DNA of 64,000 bases from positions 7,750,001 to 7,814,000 of the forward strand of contig CM059621.1 of NCBI GenBank assembly GCA_030435675.1. The letters are read 5' to 3'. Position numbers and translations under genes: made by a program. The stretch comes from Steinernema hermaphroditum. Taxonomy: Eukaryota; Nematoda; Chromadorea; Rhabditida; Steinernematidae. Position 1 is the first letter of the stretch. Each line of letters begins with the position of its first letter. The notes under the pieces are model-generated. The model made no database searches. It was not told the DNA's origin and was given only the letters and a program-made list of their open reading frames with translations. Below are positions 44,207-55,870 of this stretch, piece by piece.

Positions 44207-46127
44207 ATGGCTCGTAACAACGGCAATGGTTCCGAGGCGGGCCAAGGACGCTCTGCCCGCGAGAAGATGGCACTGACTGTCAACGAAATTATTGCCCACT
44301 TGGTGGCGGCACACAAGTCGGGAAAAGACGTTAATCTGAATCGCCTGAAGTGTGAAATCGCGTCGCGCTACGGCCTTAGCAGCCAGCCGAAGCTTGTGGA
44401 CATTATCGCGGCTGTTCCTCCCGACTACAAGGACATTCTGGTGCCGAAGCTGAAGGCGAAGCCAGTCAGAACTGCCAGTGGCATCGCCGTCGTCGCTGTG
44501 ATGAGCAAGCCTCACAGATGCCCCCACATTAACTTCACCGGGAACATCTGCGTGTACTGCCCCGGAGGACCCGACTCCGACTTCGAGTACTCCACGCAGT
44601 CGTACACCGGGTACGAGCCCACCTCAATGCGCGCAATCCGGGCTCGCTACAATCCCTACGTGCAAACCAGAAGCCGAGTAACTCAACTGGCCCAGCTTGG
44701 TCATTCCATCGACAAGGTTGGTTCTGTCTTAGCTGCACAAGTAGTTTGTTTCTAAGGTCGAGTTCATTGTCATGGGCGGCACCTTCATGTCACTTCCTGA
44801 AGATTACCGCGACTACTTCATCCGCAATCTCCATGACGCCCTCTCCGGCCACACGAGCTCCAATGTCGCAGAAGCTGTCGCTTTCAGTGAGCGCAATCGC
44901 ATCAAGTGCATCGGAATCACTATCGAAACACGCCCGGATTATTGTCTTCCTCGCCACCTCGACGACATGCTCTCTTATGGGTGTACCCGACTGGAAATCG
45001 GAGTCCAGTCCACCTACGAGGACGTTGCCAGGGACACGAATCGCGGTCATACGGTAAGCAGCTTCTGGTGTGCTCCTGGTAATAGTCGAATCTAGGTCAA
45101 AGCCGTTTGCGAATGTTTCCATATGTCGAAGGACACTGGCTACAAAGTGGTCATCCACATGATGCCCGATCTCCCAAACGTCGGAATCGAAAGAGATATT
45201 GAGCAGGTAGGTACATGGTGTCTCAGCCACCACTTTCATCCATTCTAGTTCGTCGAATTATTCGAGAACCCTGCTTTCCGCCCAGATGGTCTCAAGATTT
45301 ACCCCACGCTTGTCATCCGTGGTACAGGTCTCTACGAGCTCTGGAGGACTGGACGGTACAAGAGCTATCCTCCGCAGGTTCTCGTCGACTTGGTGGCGCG
45401 GATCCTCGCCTTGATCCCGCCGTGGACTCGTGTTTACCGCGTTCAGCGCGATATCCCCATGCCTCTGGTTTCTAGCGGCGTAGAGCATGGGAATCTGCGT
45501 GAACATGCTTTGGCGCGTATGAAGCAAATGGGAACTACTTGTCGAGATGTCCGAACGAGAGAAGTCGGTATTCAGGTGTGTCTCCTCTGCGATGCCGCCT
45601 TCTGGATAACTGTAGAGTTTTTAGGAAATTCACAACAAAGTGCGTCCTTACAACGTAGAGTTAATCCGGCGTGATTATGTTGCTAACGGAGGTTGGGAGA
45701 CGTTCCTCTCCTACGAAGATCCTGATCAGGTTTGACTATATCTCCATGCCTGTTTGCCCTAACCGAGACCTTTGAGGACATTCTAATTGGTCTTCTCCGA
45801 CTCCGAAAATGTACCGATCAGGTTCACCGGCCTGAGCTCAAGGTATTAAAGCGCCCGTCACTGATTAATACTTCTTCTTTTAAGGGTGGCGTCTCTGTGG
45901 TACGCGAGCTCCACGTCTACGGCTCTGTGGTTCCTGTGGCTGCCCGCGATCCCACGAAGTTCCAGCACCAAGGCTTTGGACAGCTCCTGATGGAAGAAGC
46001 TGCGCGAATTGCGAAAGATGAACACGGATCGTTCAAGTTGGCCGTCATCTCCGGTGTCGGTACTCGGAACTACTACCGAAAACTCGGCTACGAACTGGAT
46101 GGACCGTATATGAGTCGCTTGTTGTGA
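44207..46127 (+). CDS. elpc-3: Elongator catalytic subunit ELP3
   Basis: ELP3 modifies wobble uridines of tRNAs (the carboxymethyl step) as part of Elongator, in the cytoplasm. Exons: 44207-44716, 44757-45053, 45096-45206, 45249-45575, 45625-45729, 45777-45842, 45885-46127; 552 residues, normal length. The radical-SAM cluster is intact ([20 protein letters not shown], with the three cluster cysteines), followed by [20 protein letters not shown]. The C-terminal acetyltransferase-like domain shows [17 protein letters not shown] and [20 protein letters not shown]. An in-frame start at 44153 lies upstream of the CTGTTTTTCAG acceptor that ends at 44191, so 44207 is preferred. Confidence 0.96.
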
Positions 46128-46290
46128 ATTGTTTGTTGAACTCTGCAGATGTTGTTTTAATTTTTGTGTTGTTGTTGACGGTTGGAAGAACGTAACCGAA
46201 AGAGTTGTCATTTGTGTTCAATACAAGGTTCCGGTGGCCGCTTTCTTTTCTTTGCTTTCGTTTAGAGTAAATAAATAGAAAAGGTTTCAG

Positions 46291-47594
46291 ATGGTCACAG
46301 GGGTGGTGCATCTCGCGAGGAGGTACCTCCACAGAGCACATCAGATCGCCATAATCGGCGCACCCAATGTCGGAAAATCTCTGGTGACGAACCGATTAAT
46401 CCGCGCCGACGTCAGCGCTGTGAGCAGCAAAATGGACACGACCACCAAAGTAAGCGTGTACTAAGCGTGTACGGTAGTCTAACAGTACCACAGAACGTGA
46501 CAAGCTTTCTTACGGAGAAGATGTGTCAGCTCACGGTAGTGGACAGTCCGGGCACAGTCGGCATCAGTCACGCCAAGAAGGTGGTTGGCACGCACGCCGA
46601 AGATGCGATCCTGACGCACCCAGAAAAGGCGCTGGAGAAGGCCGACCACATCCTGGTGATCCAAGACGCCACTGCTGTGGGGGACTACATTCACCACAGG
46701 GTGCTGCACCTTCTCCACAGGTATCCGCATCTGAAGTCGAGCCTCGTGCTCAACAAAATCGACTTGGTCGAGAGGAGAGCAGACCTTCTGAGGCTTGTAC
46801 AGATCCTGACGGAGGGAAAGGTCGGCGGAGAGCCTATCAAGACGGTGCAGAACAAGATCGGAAGACTGGGGAAGGCCAAAGACGTCGTAATGCCGCTCCA
46901 CAACAAGCCCTCAGGGCCCCAGGCGAACGACGTAAAGTGGATGGAGCAGTATCGGTAAGGAATCTCCTGTGATGCCTCCGTGTAATTCTTCATTGTAGGA
47001 AAGCAGTGGCCAAGCCGACTCACCGATGCAGCTGGTCCGAAACCAAGCATTTGTTCGCGAATATCCGTGGATGGAACAAATTCAGTTCAGTCTTCTTCGT
47101 CAGCGCTCTGAACGGAGAAGGCATCGACAACCTCCGGAAGCACTTGATGGACCTAGCCGAGCCGAGTGTGTGGAAGGTCGACGAAACAACGATAACCACA
47201 AAGGTAAAGTATTTCCCGGAAACAACCCGTGACATACTTGCTTCAGGAACCTCAAGCGATTTGCATTGAACGAGTGCGAGCCGAAATGCTTGACCATCTA
47301 CCGTCCGATGTGGCCTACAAGCTAAAGATATCGATATGCGAATGGCAGCTTGTTGGAGACGTGCTACAGATTATCGTGGACATAAACTGCGATAAAGCCC
47401 GAGTTGCACAAATGGTACTCGGAAAAGGAGGTTCGAGAGTAGCGGCCGCAGAAAGGTACACAAAAGCTGATGAACTATTGTGAAATGTTTCCTTTAGGGT
47501 AGTAAACAAGCATCTCCAGAATCTTTTCCAGCAGCAGCTTTTTGTGCGGTTACACGTTAGGAATAAGAATCAGCTTGTGGAGGCGCTGTCATGA
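46291..47594 (+). CDS. ERAL1: Era-like GTPase ERAL1, mitochondrial ribosome assembly
   Basis: ERAL1 is a GTPase and RNA chaperone that binds mitochondrial small-subunit rRNA. Exons: 46291-46449, 46494-46954, 46999-47203, 47247-47455, 47498-47594; 376 residues. G1 is IIGAPNVGKS, G3 is VVDSPGT, G4 is LNKIDLV and G5 is VSALNGEGI. The C-terminal part is a KH domain (CDKARVAQMVLGKGGSRVAA). The GTPase switch insertion ISHAKKVV is longer than in bacterial Era, as in animal ERAL1. The ATG follows directly on TTTCAG, 163 bases after the ELP3 stop codon, which is strong evidence for trans-splicing in an operon. The N-terminal presequence is short and basic (LARRYLHRAHQ). Confidence 0.93.
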
Positions 47595-47918
47595 TCTTGT
47601 TATTGCTGTCCATACTTTGTTAACTTTGAAAGCATAAAACATGAAACAATCGTGTTAGCGGTGAGCGAACAGCGAGCGATCCGCAATCAAAACTTGACCG
47701 AAATGACCGTGTGTCCAAACAGTGCTGTAATCCTGCTGACGCAAGTCGATGTCCTACTGTGCTCCCACAACGAATGATTTTGTCTCGTCTCTACTATGTT
47801 GTCTGCACTTTTCCCTCAAATTAGACGACTCATTTTTTTCGCTTATTTCGAATGTGGTAGTGCTATGTACATTACAACATAATTTCGATATATTTCAGAG
47901 TTGCAGCGCAGAATCGTG

Positions 47919-49475
47919 ATGATCTTTTTCGATGAAACTGAACAACAGACGCTGAATAAGTCGACCAATGAAGAGCGAACCGATTTGAAGGTGTGTTCTC
48001 AAATGTGTTCGTCAGATCAGCGGCACTTACTGTCATATTTCAGCCAGAAGTAGATGACGATACCCCCGGAGTCATGCGCGTGGGTGCAAGCATAGCGGTC
48101 CGTGGAAAAGCGAAAAACGGACTTGGTACTAGAATCGTCAGCAAGATGAGGTGTCCGATGAAAAATTGCTGTAAAACTCTGAAGGAATGGTTCTGCGACA
48201 GTTGTCGTTTACCTGTTAGGTTTTCCTTGGATGGGTGGTGTAAGTACATAAACATGATGTGATGTCATTCACTGTTTGACTTCAGGTCGGTGCAACTGCG
48301 GTGAATACAACATCACCGGGGCGTTCTTCCGCTGCAATGCGAAGCGTCACATATTTTTGGAGAACGTGTGCACCTTCGCCCCTGAAGAGTTCTATTTTAT
48401 TGCTGTCATCTCCAGTCAAGACAGGTTGAAGAAGAAGCTGATAAAGTTCATTGCTGATGGCTCCAGCTATGCAATACGCTTCAAGCAGCAAATCGTCAGA
48501 ATCGCTGATATTGCCGAAGAAGGTGATCTCTACAAGGAAATCAGTGCGCTCTGCATTGTTGTTCCGGAATTCCCAACGTCGATCCGCAGCGAACTTATCG
48601 AAGCGCGTTGCCTTGTTGGGCAAGAGGGCTTGAAGAACATCATCATCTGCAGCGAGAATAAGCTTCCGTCCCATGTGCTCATCAACCCAGAAGGAAAAGA
48701 ATACAGCGTACTGGATCTGCAGGAAGAACTGGTGCTGCCAACTTTGCGCATGGACGGAAGCAAAGCAGACTTGGGAAAGTTCTTGAACGCTGTGAGCTCC
48801 TTGAAGCCAGTGTATAGGCTGGACGCCGATTGCAGAGTCGGTCCTGAGCAAACGAAAGAACTTATTCGTGGCCTAGAAAGAATCTGTGGTGTGCTGCTCA
48901 AAACTGTTGAGATGAACCTGGAATTCCACAAGGACGGAACCATCAAGAAGAGACGAGCCTTCGTGCGCACATATGACTCTACGGACAGGAACTTCATTCA
49001 CGAGCTGAGCGCTGTGAAGAAAGTGGAACGGACAGGAGAAGATGAAGATGCGTTTGGAAAGGATAAAAGTTGGAAGGTCGACATTCTAGAAATGGAAGAT
49101 CCGTTCTATGAGGGTGACGATGAAGACCGTGGGTTGCTGGACGAAGAGCGCGGTGATTTCCTGGAATACATGCGTCGTCTAAAGAAGATTCAGAATCGTG
49201 CTGTCACGGATCAGCGCCGGGAGCTGGCTCCTATATGCGCCGGTCTTGTTGAAGGTCGATACTGCCGTGAAATCGTCGAATTCTTCAAGGCTCGAGTTGA
49301 TGCTCATTTGTTTCCCCCAGCAGGACAGATGAGTGTTTTTATTGAGGACGTGGGGGAGAACTTTTTATCCGGTTTTTCAGTTATGTATTTTTAGTCAGGA
49401 TCTGATGACGATCAGGAAGAAGGATCGACAAGCACAAAGGATAGTCGCTCCTACATGCCGCCCCGTCACCGCTAG
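47919..49475 (+). CDS. Cys-rich (zinc-ribbon-like) protein of unknown function
   Basis: I do not recognise the family. Exons: 47919-47990, 48044-48239, 48286-49332, 49399-49475; 463 residues. An N-terminal acidic segment is followed by a Cys cluster (MRCPMKNCCKTLKEWFCDSC and CRCNCGE, then FFRC) with four or more CxxC-type pairs that could bind two zinc ions. The middle is a long alpha/beta region without known motifs, and the C-terminal third is highly charged (EMEDPFYEGDDEDRG). The last exon encodes a Ser/Asp-rich tail ending RSYMPPRHR. The last intron uses donor GTGTTT and an acceptor GTCAG only five bases after another AG, so this end is less certain. It is the last gene of the candidate operon. 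Confidence 0.75.
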
Positions 49476-49690
49476 ATCCAGCCGCTTCCGAATGTTATTT
49501 GTTGTTAGTCTTTGAGTTTTCTTGTTTTATTCGGAACTTGATATCGTAATACGAGTCTCCAGATTAATTACTCTTCTGTCAGTTTGTTTATGACTGGACG
49601 TCATTATTCCGTGCACAGAACTGTCCAGCTCCAGTTTCTCACATTTCAAGCAACCTTCGACACTTGTTTCCGTGTGGACTGGAAGTCCTT

Positions 49691-49759
49691 GTTGGGGTTA
49701 AGTTCTTTATCTCCGCAAAGAGTAGGTTTGGTTGGGGTTAAGTTCTTTATCTCCGCAAA
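49691..49759. repeat. Tandem direct repeat, two 29-base copies, 40-base period
   Basis: Positions 49691-49719 and 49731-49759 are identical and begin GTTGGGGTTAAGTTCTTTA. The spacer between the copies is 11 bases. Exact identity suggests a recent duplication. Confidence 0.85.
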
Positions 49760-50099
49760 CAGATTGGGAGAGAAGCGACCGCCAACGGCGATTGCAACCC
49801 GGGCTAGTGACAAACAACATGTGCGAAAAGGCATTTGCAACCCGGAAGGACTGGTTTGCATATGTTTATGACTGGGCGTCCTTGGGGCGCCATTACGTCG
49901 CGCCCCCTTACACGTGCATGCCATATCCAAAACTTTGGCTTCTTGCGTAGCGAAGCCGCCTATAAAGCTTGAAAAGTACGGCAAAGAACGACCGCCCAAA
50001 ATCTGTAGATTGTTCGCATTGCACTATCACAACTCTAGACTAGGAACAATCACCTCTGCAGTGAACAACAGCGAGGAGCGGTCGAACCTGGACTCAACG

Positions 50100-50105
50100 T
50101 TTATT
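50100..50105 (-). terminator. SRRT: Candidate polyadenylation signal of SRRT
   Basis: AATAAA on the minus strand, 140 bases beyond the SRRT stop codon at 50245. Confidence 0.35.
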
Positions 50106-50244
50106 AGAACAAATCGAGCTCAACGACTGACGAATAATTTACAAACAAATGCCCTTTGCACGAACGGGCCACGTTTGTCAGCGTGGGAAAATTGGAATAA
50201 TGATAACGGGGACAACAGAAGATATCGCACAATCAATCCATAAT

Positions 50245-52960
50245 TTAGAAAATGTCCTCGGGTGCATCCAGATCTCGGTAGGTCACGGGTTGACGAGGGT
50301 CGCGGCGGCCCATGTCCGTTGGGGGAGGCTCGTAAACGCGCGGACGACTGTAGCTGAAGCGGCCACCGCCGGAATGACGGCTTCGGTCACCATATCCTCC
50401 GCGATACCCTAAACAACAATGTTTAGGAAGGTTTTCCGGTCACAGTGCTTACCTCCATCGCGCTCTCTATCACCATCGTGCGCACGTCTTTCATCAACTG
50501 GAGTTGCAGGCTGCGCCTTCGGCTCGGGTTCGTGAGGTCTCTTCGGATCGGCGATGTAGTTGTTGAAGAACTCAGCCTCCACTTTCACCAAATCAAGCTG
50601 CTCTTCATATTTGGACGACAGGTGCTTCTTGATGAATTCCGGTCCGCGGAACTTCTTCCCCGAAAGTGGGCACAGCCATTTGTCCTTCGCCAGCTCAACG
50701 GTGTTGGCGGCTATGAACTTCTCCAGCTCCTTTTCGGGGTCCTTCTTCCCCAAGTTTGTGAGGTCCTGGTCGGTAAGGATGGTCAGATTGAGCAAGGAAG
50801 CAGCCAAACGTTCGTTGAATCCCTTAGAAAAGCTCTCGACGAAGTTCAAAGGTACCAGAGGCTCGCCCTTGTCGTTCTTGCCCCATTGGTTGCCGTTCGT
50901 GGGCTGGGCTCTGACGTGCATCATTCCGCAACGGTTGGGCATCGAATCTTCAAATGGGTATTCTCCATGGTTGTAGAAGTCAATCGAATGCACGAGACGG
51001 AGGTAAATGATCAGCTTGTCCAAGAATGCCCCCAACTTGGCGTCGCGAGCGAGAGCCACTTTTCGCTCTTCGTCCTTTCCGGGTTCGTTCAAGCCGAGGA
51101 GTTCATCTTCTTCCGCACTACCTTCGTCGACGAGCATTTCTGTTATGCTCGTCATCAAAGGGTTCTTGCTCTGTGCAACAGCTTTTTCCAAGTCAGCTTT
51201 GCCTAAAAATAGCCAGCAATATTCGCCTATCAACAAGAAATATCTCACCAAACTGAGGAGCATCCTCATCGCAGAACAAGCCAGCACGACGGTCATACGA
51301 CGCAACTAGCATCGCAGCTTGCATGAGGTCGTTCAACATTACAGCTCTGTGACACGTAATTCCGTTCGCGGTGCGCACACGTCGAGTCAGATCTCGGTTC
51401 ACGATGGCACCGAAATCGAAATCACGGATCTAAAGTGAATTAGTCCAGTTGATAGGTAAATGTATTCACCTTGGCCGTGTTCAAGTTCCAGCAAATCTCT
51501 TTGATGTTCACATCACGGCGGTAGGAAACCCAGCCGCGACGGATGAACTTTCTATCGGGAATGGGCTCCGAAAGGCCAATTCGGAGATAACCAGGGTGGC
51601 TCTTGCAAAGGTCCTCTAGTTCAGCGAATGTGACTGAAGGAGGAATTTGACGCAAGAAGATGCTGCAGGTTTTGTGCATATTCTTGCGCCGTGCACTGGC
51701 CTTCTCTTCCTGTTCTGTTAGAACGCCGTCTTCGGCAGGTTCATCAGGTTTAGCTTCCGCATCTTCTTCCTTGGCTTCCGATTCACCGCCTTCTTTTTCT
51801 TCAGCGGTGCCGTTTGCAGGCTCATCTTCTTTCTTTGCCTCCGACTCTTCTCGCGGTTTGGCTTCTTCGCCATTGGTGGTTTCCGTCTTCTGCTGCTGCA
51901 GCAACTCCATAACCGACTCATCCTCAATCTTCTCGGACATCATGATATCGATGTCCTCATCGTTACCACCTTCGAGTTTGATGACAGCTGGAAAAGAGCG
52001 ATGCTACTGTCTTTTCTTTCTGAGAGTACGCTTACTAGCATCCATAAGTTGTATGATCTCACGAGCATTGTCGAAATCGAGGCGGATCTTTTCAATGAGA
52101 CCTTTACCCTTGAATTCATTGAAGATTTCTAACCGCTTTTTAACAAGCTCCTTTTGCTCGTCCTTTCGCTTCTTGATCTCATTTGGATGATATTTGAAGC
52201 GGAACCTAGAACACCACATCAGTAATTTACACAGGAAAATACGCGTCAAATCCAGCGGCAGCATCCAATATTTTCAGAATCGCAGGAATAAGTTAAGTTT
52301 CAGGCGTTCGGCATTGTAGAACCTACCGCGGCAATATAAAGCCTCTGGCACGTGAGCCGAGCTGTCTAACCGCGGCATACAGCGCCTCTGGTTAACACCA
52401 AAAAACATAAAATTTACCATTCTTCATCTTTATGAGCATCAAAGAACTTTTGAAGCTCTTGACGTTTGAAGTCCAGCTTGTATTCAGAATACTTGGCAAT
52501 GGCGTCCTCATCAGAAATAGAATCATCCTGAGTAGCGAGGAACTTCTTGAACGTCATCATGACGGGCGCCGCGGGCTCGTCCACGCCAGAGCGGTTGAAC
52601 TGTGGCTCGTACGTATCGCAGGCGCTGCTTCAAACCACTTCATTAAAACCACTTGGCTCCACCAGGCAACTTACTCAATGCGGCTTCGTTTAGCACCTCC
52701 CTCATCACGACGGCTACCAGAACGCTTCATGCTTGATCCGTTCGAGTAATCGCTACGATAGCGTCTAAAATCGAGAATTGAGACAAACTGTTCACAGCGT
52801 CGCGAGTGCGAATACGACGGGGATTCAGCGACACGCACGTGCAATAACAGTCGAATCCATACCACATATGGCGCCATCTTTACCTGTCACGATCGTATCC
52901 GTAGTCGCGTCGCCGATCATCGCCACCAGAACGTCTACGTCTATCCTCGTCGTCGCTCAT
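50245..52960 (-). CDS. SRRT: Serrate/ARS2 RNA effector protein
   Basis: ARS2 links the nuclear cap-binding complex to microRNA processing, snRNA export and RNA decay. Exons in coding order: 52960-52884, 52764-52675, 52624-52418, 52205-52036, 51987-51470, 51429-51249, 51202-50453, 50408-50245; 718 residues. The N terminus is Arg/Asp-rich (MSDDEDRRRRSGGDDRRR). The conserved core includes FKKFLATQDDSISDEDAIAK, KTCSIFLRQIPPSVTFAELE, GWVSYRRDVNIKEICWNLN and NRDLTRRVRTANGIT. The C2H2-type finger region reads KWLCPLSGKKFRGPEFIKKH. The last exon ends VTYRDLDAPEDIF, the C-terminal peptide that contacts the cap-binding complex. An acidic Glu/Lys-rich loop lies in exon 5. The start gives the standard SDDE beginning of the family. 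Confidence 0.96.
52325..52391. repeat. Two imperfect 24-base direct repeats in an SRRT intron
   Basis: ACCGCGGC....GCCTCTGG occurs at 52325-52348 and 52369-52391 inside the third intron of SRRT (52206-52417), which is the longest intron of that gene. The role is unknown. Confidence 0.5.
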
Positions 52961-53823
52961 GGGGCCGATAGAAACCTCTGAAACGCAGCAAAAAGTGTAG
53001 CGCACTCGAGAAATAGCAGAAGAGTACAGAAATTAGCAAACAAGGGCAGCCAACGGCTCAAAAACGGTCCAAAAACTTCATCGAACAAACGAACAGGATG
53101 TCCATCCGATTCAAGGCGATTCGCGGGAGCAACCAAATGGTCCTGCCGCGAAACGCGCGTTCAAATGGCAAACTACGACGTTCGGTTTTGCGCCAGTTTC
53201 CCACTTTTATGTCTCTTCTCCTCACAGCGATGCTACGTGTGATAAGCTTTGGCATCGCAGGTTCAAATTTTTGCAATTTCTATGTTGATTTCCAATCATT
53301 CGTCCGTCTTGCCATTAGTGATGGCCCGGAAAATCTGTGCCGATTGCCAAACCCCCAGATAGAATCCCTTCACAACAGCATCAAAATCTGCTGCTCATCA
53401 GCGAGATGTTTCCATGGAGACATCTCCAAACTCTTTCTGTGCCACTTTTTGCAGAAGTTGCGCTATTCCTGGCAGGACAGTGCGCAGGGCGGCATTCGTG
53501 GAACTCGGTCTCCGTCGGATGGCGACGCATTACGTCCTGAATAATGCGATGCATTTGGCGGATGCATCACCGTATCGTATCGTGTTGTCGTGTTTACCAA
53601 CCCCTTCCTTATAGGCCATCGGCGCCAACGCCACAACGCAAGCAATATTGCGTTCTATCGATTGCTTCTCCGCGTGTATATTCGCCGCTGCTCATTTGCC
53701 GTTGAAACTTGTGCGTCGCGTATAAACAGCACTCGATGCATTTCGATTCCCTAACGTCCAGCTGTGAACATATACTCAACGCGTCTTCCTTGCAGATCTT
53801 TTTCTCCCTTGGTAACACTTGAA
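52961..53823. other. Divergent promoter region of SRRT and the RRM/RS gene
   Basis: The two genes point away from each other, both encode nuclear RNA-processing proteins and share this 863-base region. The part at 53330-53610 is GC-richer and has open frames on both strands, but none shows a motif or splice logic that I can support. An acceptor (CCTTGCAG) ends at 53794, 29 bases before the downstream start codon. Confidence 0.45.
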
Positions 53824-55759
53824 ATGAGTTACGACCGTCGCAGAAGTGGTGGAGCATATCAGCCACACCACCGATACAAGCGAGTTAACGAGCAGGATGT
53901 TCCCGAGAGTCGCCACACTGTTTTTATCCGAGGATTACCCGCTTCTGTAACGAAGGAGGAGCTCCAGTAAGTTGTATTTTCAGCTGGCCTTTTGCATTAG
54001 TCTTTTCCAGTTGTTAGTTTGGTGTGTTCTTCTGTGTTACTTTACTTTAATACTTTACAATCAAAGTCAGTATGTCTCGTTATGAGGAATAATCTTACAC
54101 TTACATTACGAAATTATTATTTTATATTGTTGTTGTGGAGAAATGAAACGCAGTGTAAGTTTGTGGTGCATCGTGACATTTTTAGATCATTTATGGAAGA
54201 CAGGATTGGTCCGATGACTTACGATATGTTCAAGACAAAGAACGACGGAAGAGAGCAGAGAATTGTGGCTGCTTGTCGTTTCGAAGACAAGAATCACGCA
54301 AAGGAGTGCTTTGATCGGTTAGTGCTGATCTCTATGAACTAACTAATGCCCTTATTAAGATATCATTCGGATGGAAAAATTCTTGATCACAAAGTGGAAG
54401 TCACTTGGTTCCGTGACATTCGTCGTTACTTACAACAATATGGTGAGCCTCGTAATAATGGATTCAGTATGTGTGTGCGGATTACCTTACTGGAGTATAT
54501 TCCATATAGATCGGAACTACAATGACCGTGACCGAAGAAACCGCTATGATGACTATTCCCGTGAGAGACGCCGTCAAAGCCGAAGCTTCTCAAGATCCCG
54601 CTCAGCTTCACGATCGAGATCGCGATCGAGGGACTACCGCTCCCGATCCCGCTCGGATTCTCGTCACAGACGAACTGCGTCACTCAGTCCCGCTGAAAGA
54701 TCCCCACAGCCTTCGGCGCTTGTAAATACGTTCGCGAAGAAAGTTGAAGAAGAGCTTCCCAGGTCCATTGACTCCAACGATGAAATTAACCCTGTGGAGC
54801 CTAAAGGGGATTACATCTCACCGAAGCGTGAAGAATCGTTTATTGAAGTACGCGTGACAGTTATTTCTGTTGCTTATTGAAATGATCACTTAGAATGGTA
54901 GTCGTCCGATTTCTTCGGATGCCGTGGACGATGCTGCTCCAGTTGAGCATGAAGATGAAGAGCATCGTCATCGTAAGAAGTCTAAGAAGGACAAAAAGAA
55001 GAAAAAGAGCAAGCGATCGCGCTCTAGTTCTGTTGAAGAAGAGGATTCTAAGAGACGTCGTAAGATGAAGGATGAGAACGATGCTGATATCCTTTCCAAA
55101 CCGCACGCGTATATGGGTATGTGTGAGGTGTTGTAGCTTATACTTTATTGTATACTGCATTCAGAATCTCCACGGAGTGAAGTACCTGCTCAGATAACTC
55201 CCGATTTGAGCACCCCCAAGCCTGAGGAGAATTCCCTTCTCAAGCAGAAAGCTTCGCAGATTCTAAGCTCGCTAGATGACCTGGTTGGAGAGCAGCTATT
55301 CACTGCAAGCATCCAGGAGCACAGAGTGAGCGAGAAATTACCACCTTCAAAAGCTTAGTTTTTTCATCGCAGCGTTTCCTTCTGGAAAGTACGATATACA
55401 ATCCCTCCCAAGAGGAGAAGAAGAAAAAAAAGCTAACGTGTGGCGGAAAAGAACAAGAGCAGCGTATGCGTGAAGCAAAAGCTAATCTTCTTTCGCCCTT
55501 GCTCAAGGCACGCTTCAACAAGAAGGTCAAGGAGATTATCCAGGTTTCTTTTTGTGTCATCCATAGTGTGGTATCCATTATTTTTTAGGATTGTAAAGAA
55601 GACATGCAAAGTGTGGCGAGCGTTACCAGTATGCTTATTGAGGCTGACCCAGATCTTCACGACGGCGCGAAGGCAGCTATGCGAGACGTGTTCGTAAAGA
55701 TGGAGGAGAAAGGAATCCAGCAGATTGGTGGTCTTGTTGACGAATTGTTATCCATTTAA
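53824..55759 (+). CDS. RRM and RS-domain protein, probable splicing or RNA-processing factor
   Basis: Exons: 53824-53966, 54186-54317, 54360-54442, 54510-54847, 54894-55116, 55165-55325, 55373-55543, 55589-55759; 473 residues. An RNA-recognition-motif fold is recognisable near residues 30-120 (HTVFIRGLPASVTKEELQ, RIVAACRFEDKNHAKECFDR), with weak RNP motifs. It is followed by an RS domain (SRSFSRSRSASRSRSRSRD) and a Lys-rich nuclear-localisation stretch (KKSKKDKKKKKSKRS). The C-terminal 130 residues are helical and not recognised (for example LLSPLLKARFNKKVKEII). The exon count and frame are consistent throughout. The exact orthologue is unknown to me. Its divergent partner is SRRT, another nuclear RNA factor. 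Confidence 0.82.
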
Positions 55760-55870
55760 TTAACCCACTCACTTCTTGTCCCGCATTTTGTTTGGTTTAA
55801 ATATATTTATGAGTGAACCCGCTTAAAGTTCAGAATGGTGGGTAAGCATCGACGTAGGCACTTCCAGGAT

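Larger units (their letters stand above)
36804..49475 (+). other. Candidate six-gene operon
   Basis: MRTO4, a small membrane protein, raptor, ELP3, ERAL1 and a Cys-rich protein follow each other on the + strand with gaps of 192, 283, 262, 163 and 324 bases. Each start codon lies 0-25 bases after a consensus 3' splice site without a matching upstream coding exon, as expected for spliced-leader addition. Five of six known functions concern growth or translation. The gaps are somewhat longer than the roughly 100 bases typical of C. elegans operons, so some members may have their own promoters. Confidence 0.5.
49476..50244. other. Spacer between convergent genes, with short direct repeats
   Basis: This stretch between the 3' ends of two convergent genes carries a 40-base-period direct repeat (49691-49759) and looser repeated words (GCAACCCGG; TTTATGACTGG.CGTC). 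No gene was recognised. AATAAA on the minus strand at 50100-50105 may end the SRRT transcript. Confidence 0.5.

Noticed and set aside
53337..53614. Overlapping open frames in the SRRT/RS divergent promoter
   Set aside because: Three frames on two strands are open because of GC content; none shows a domain, and the splice logic is unclear.
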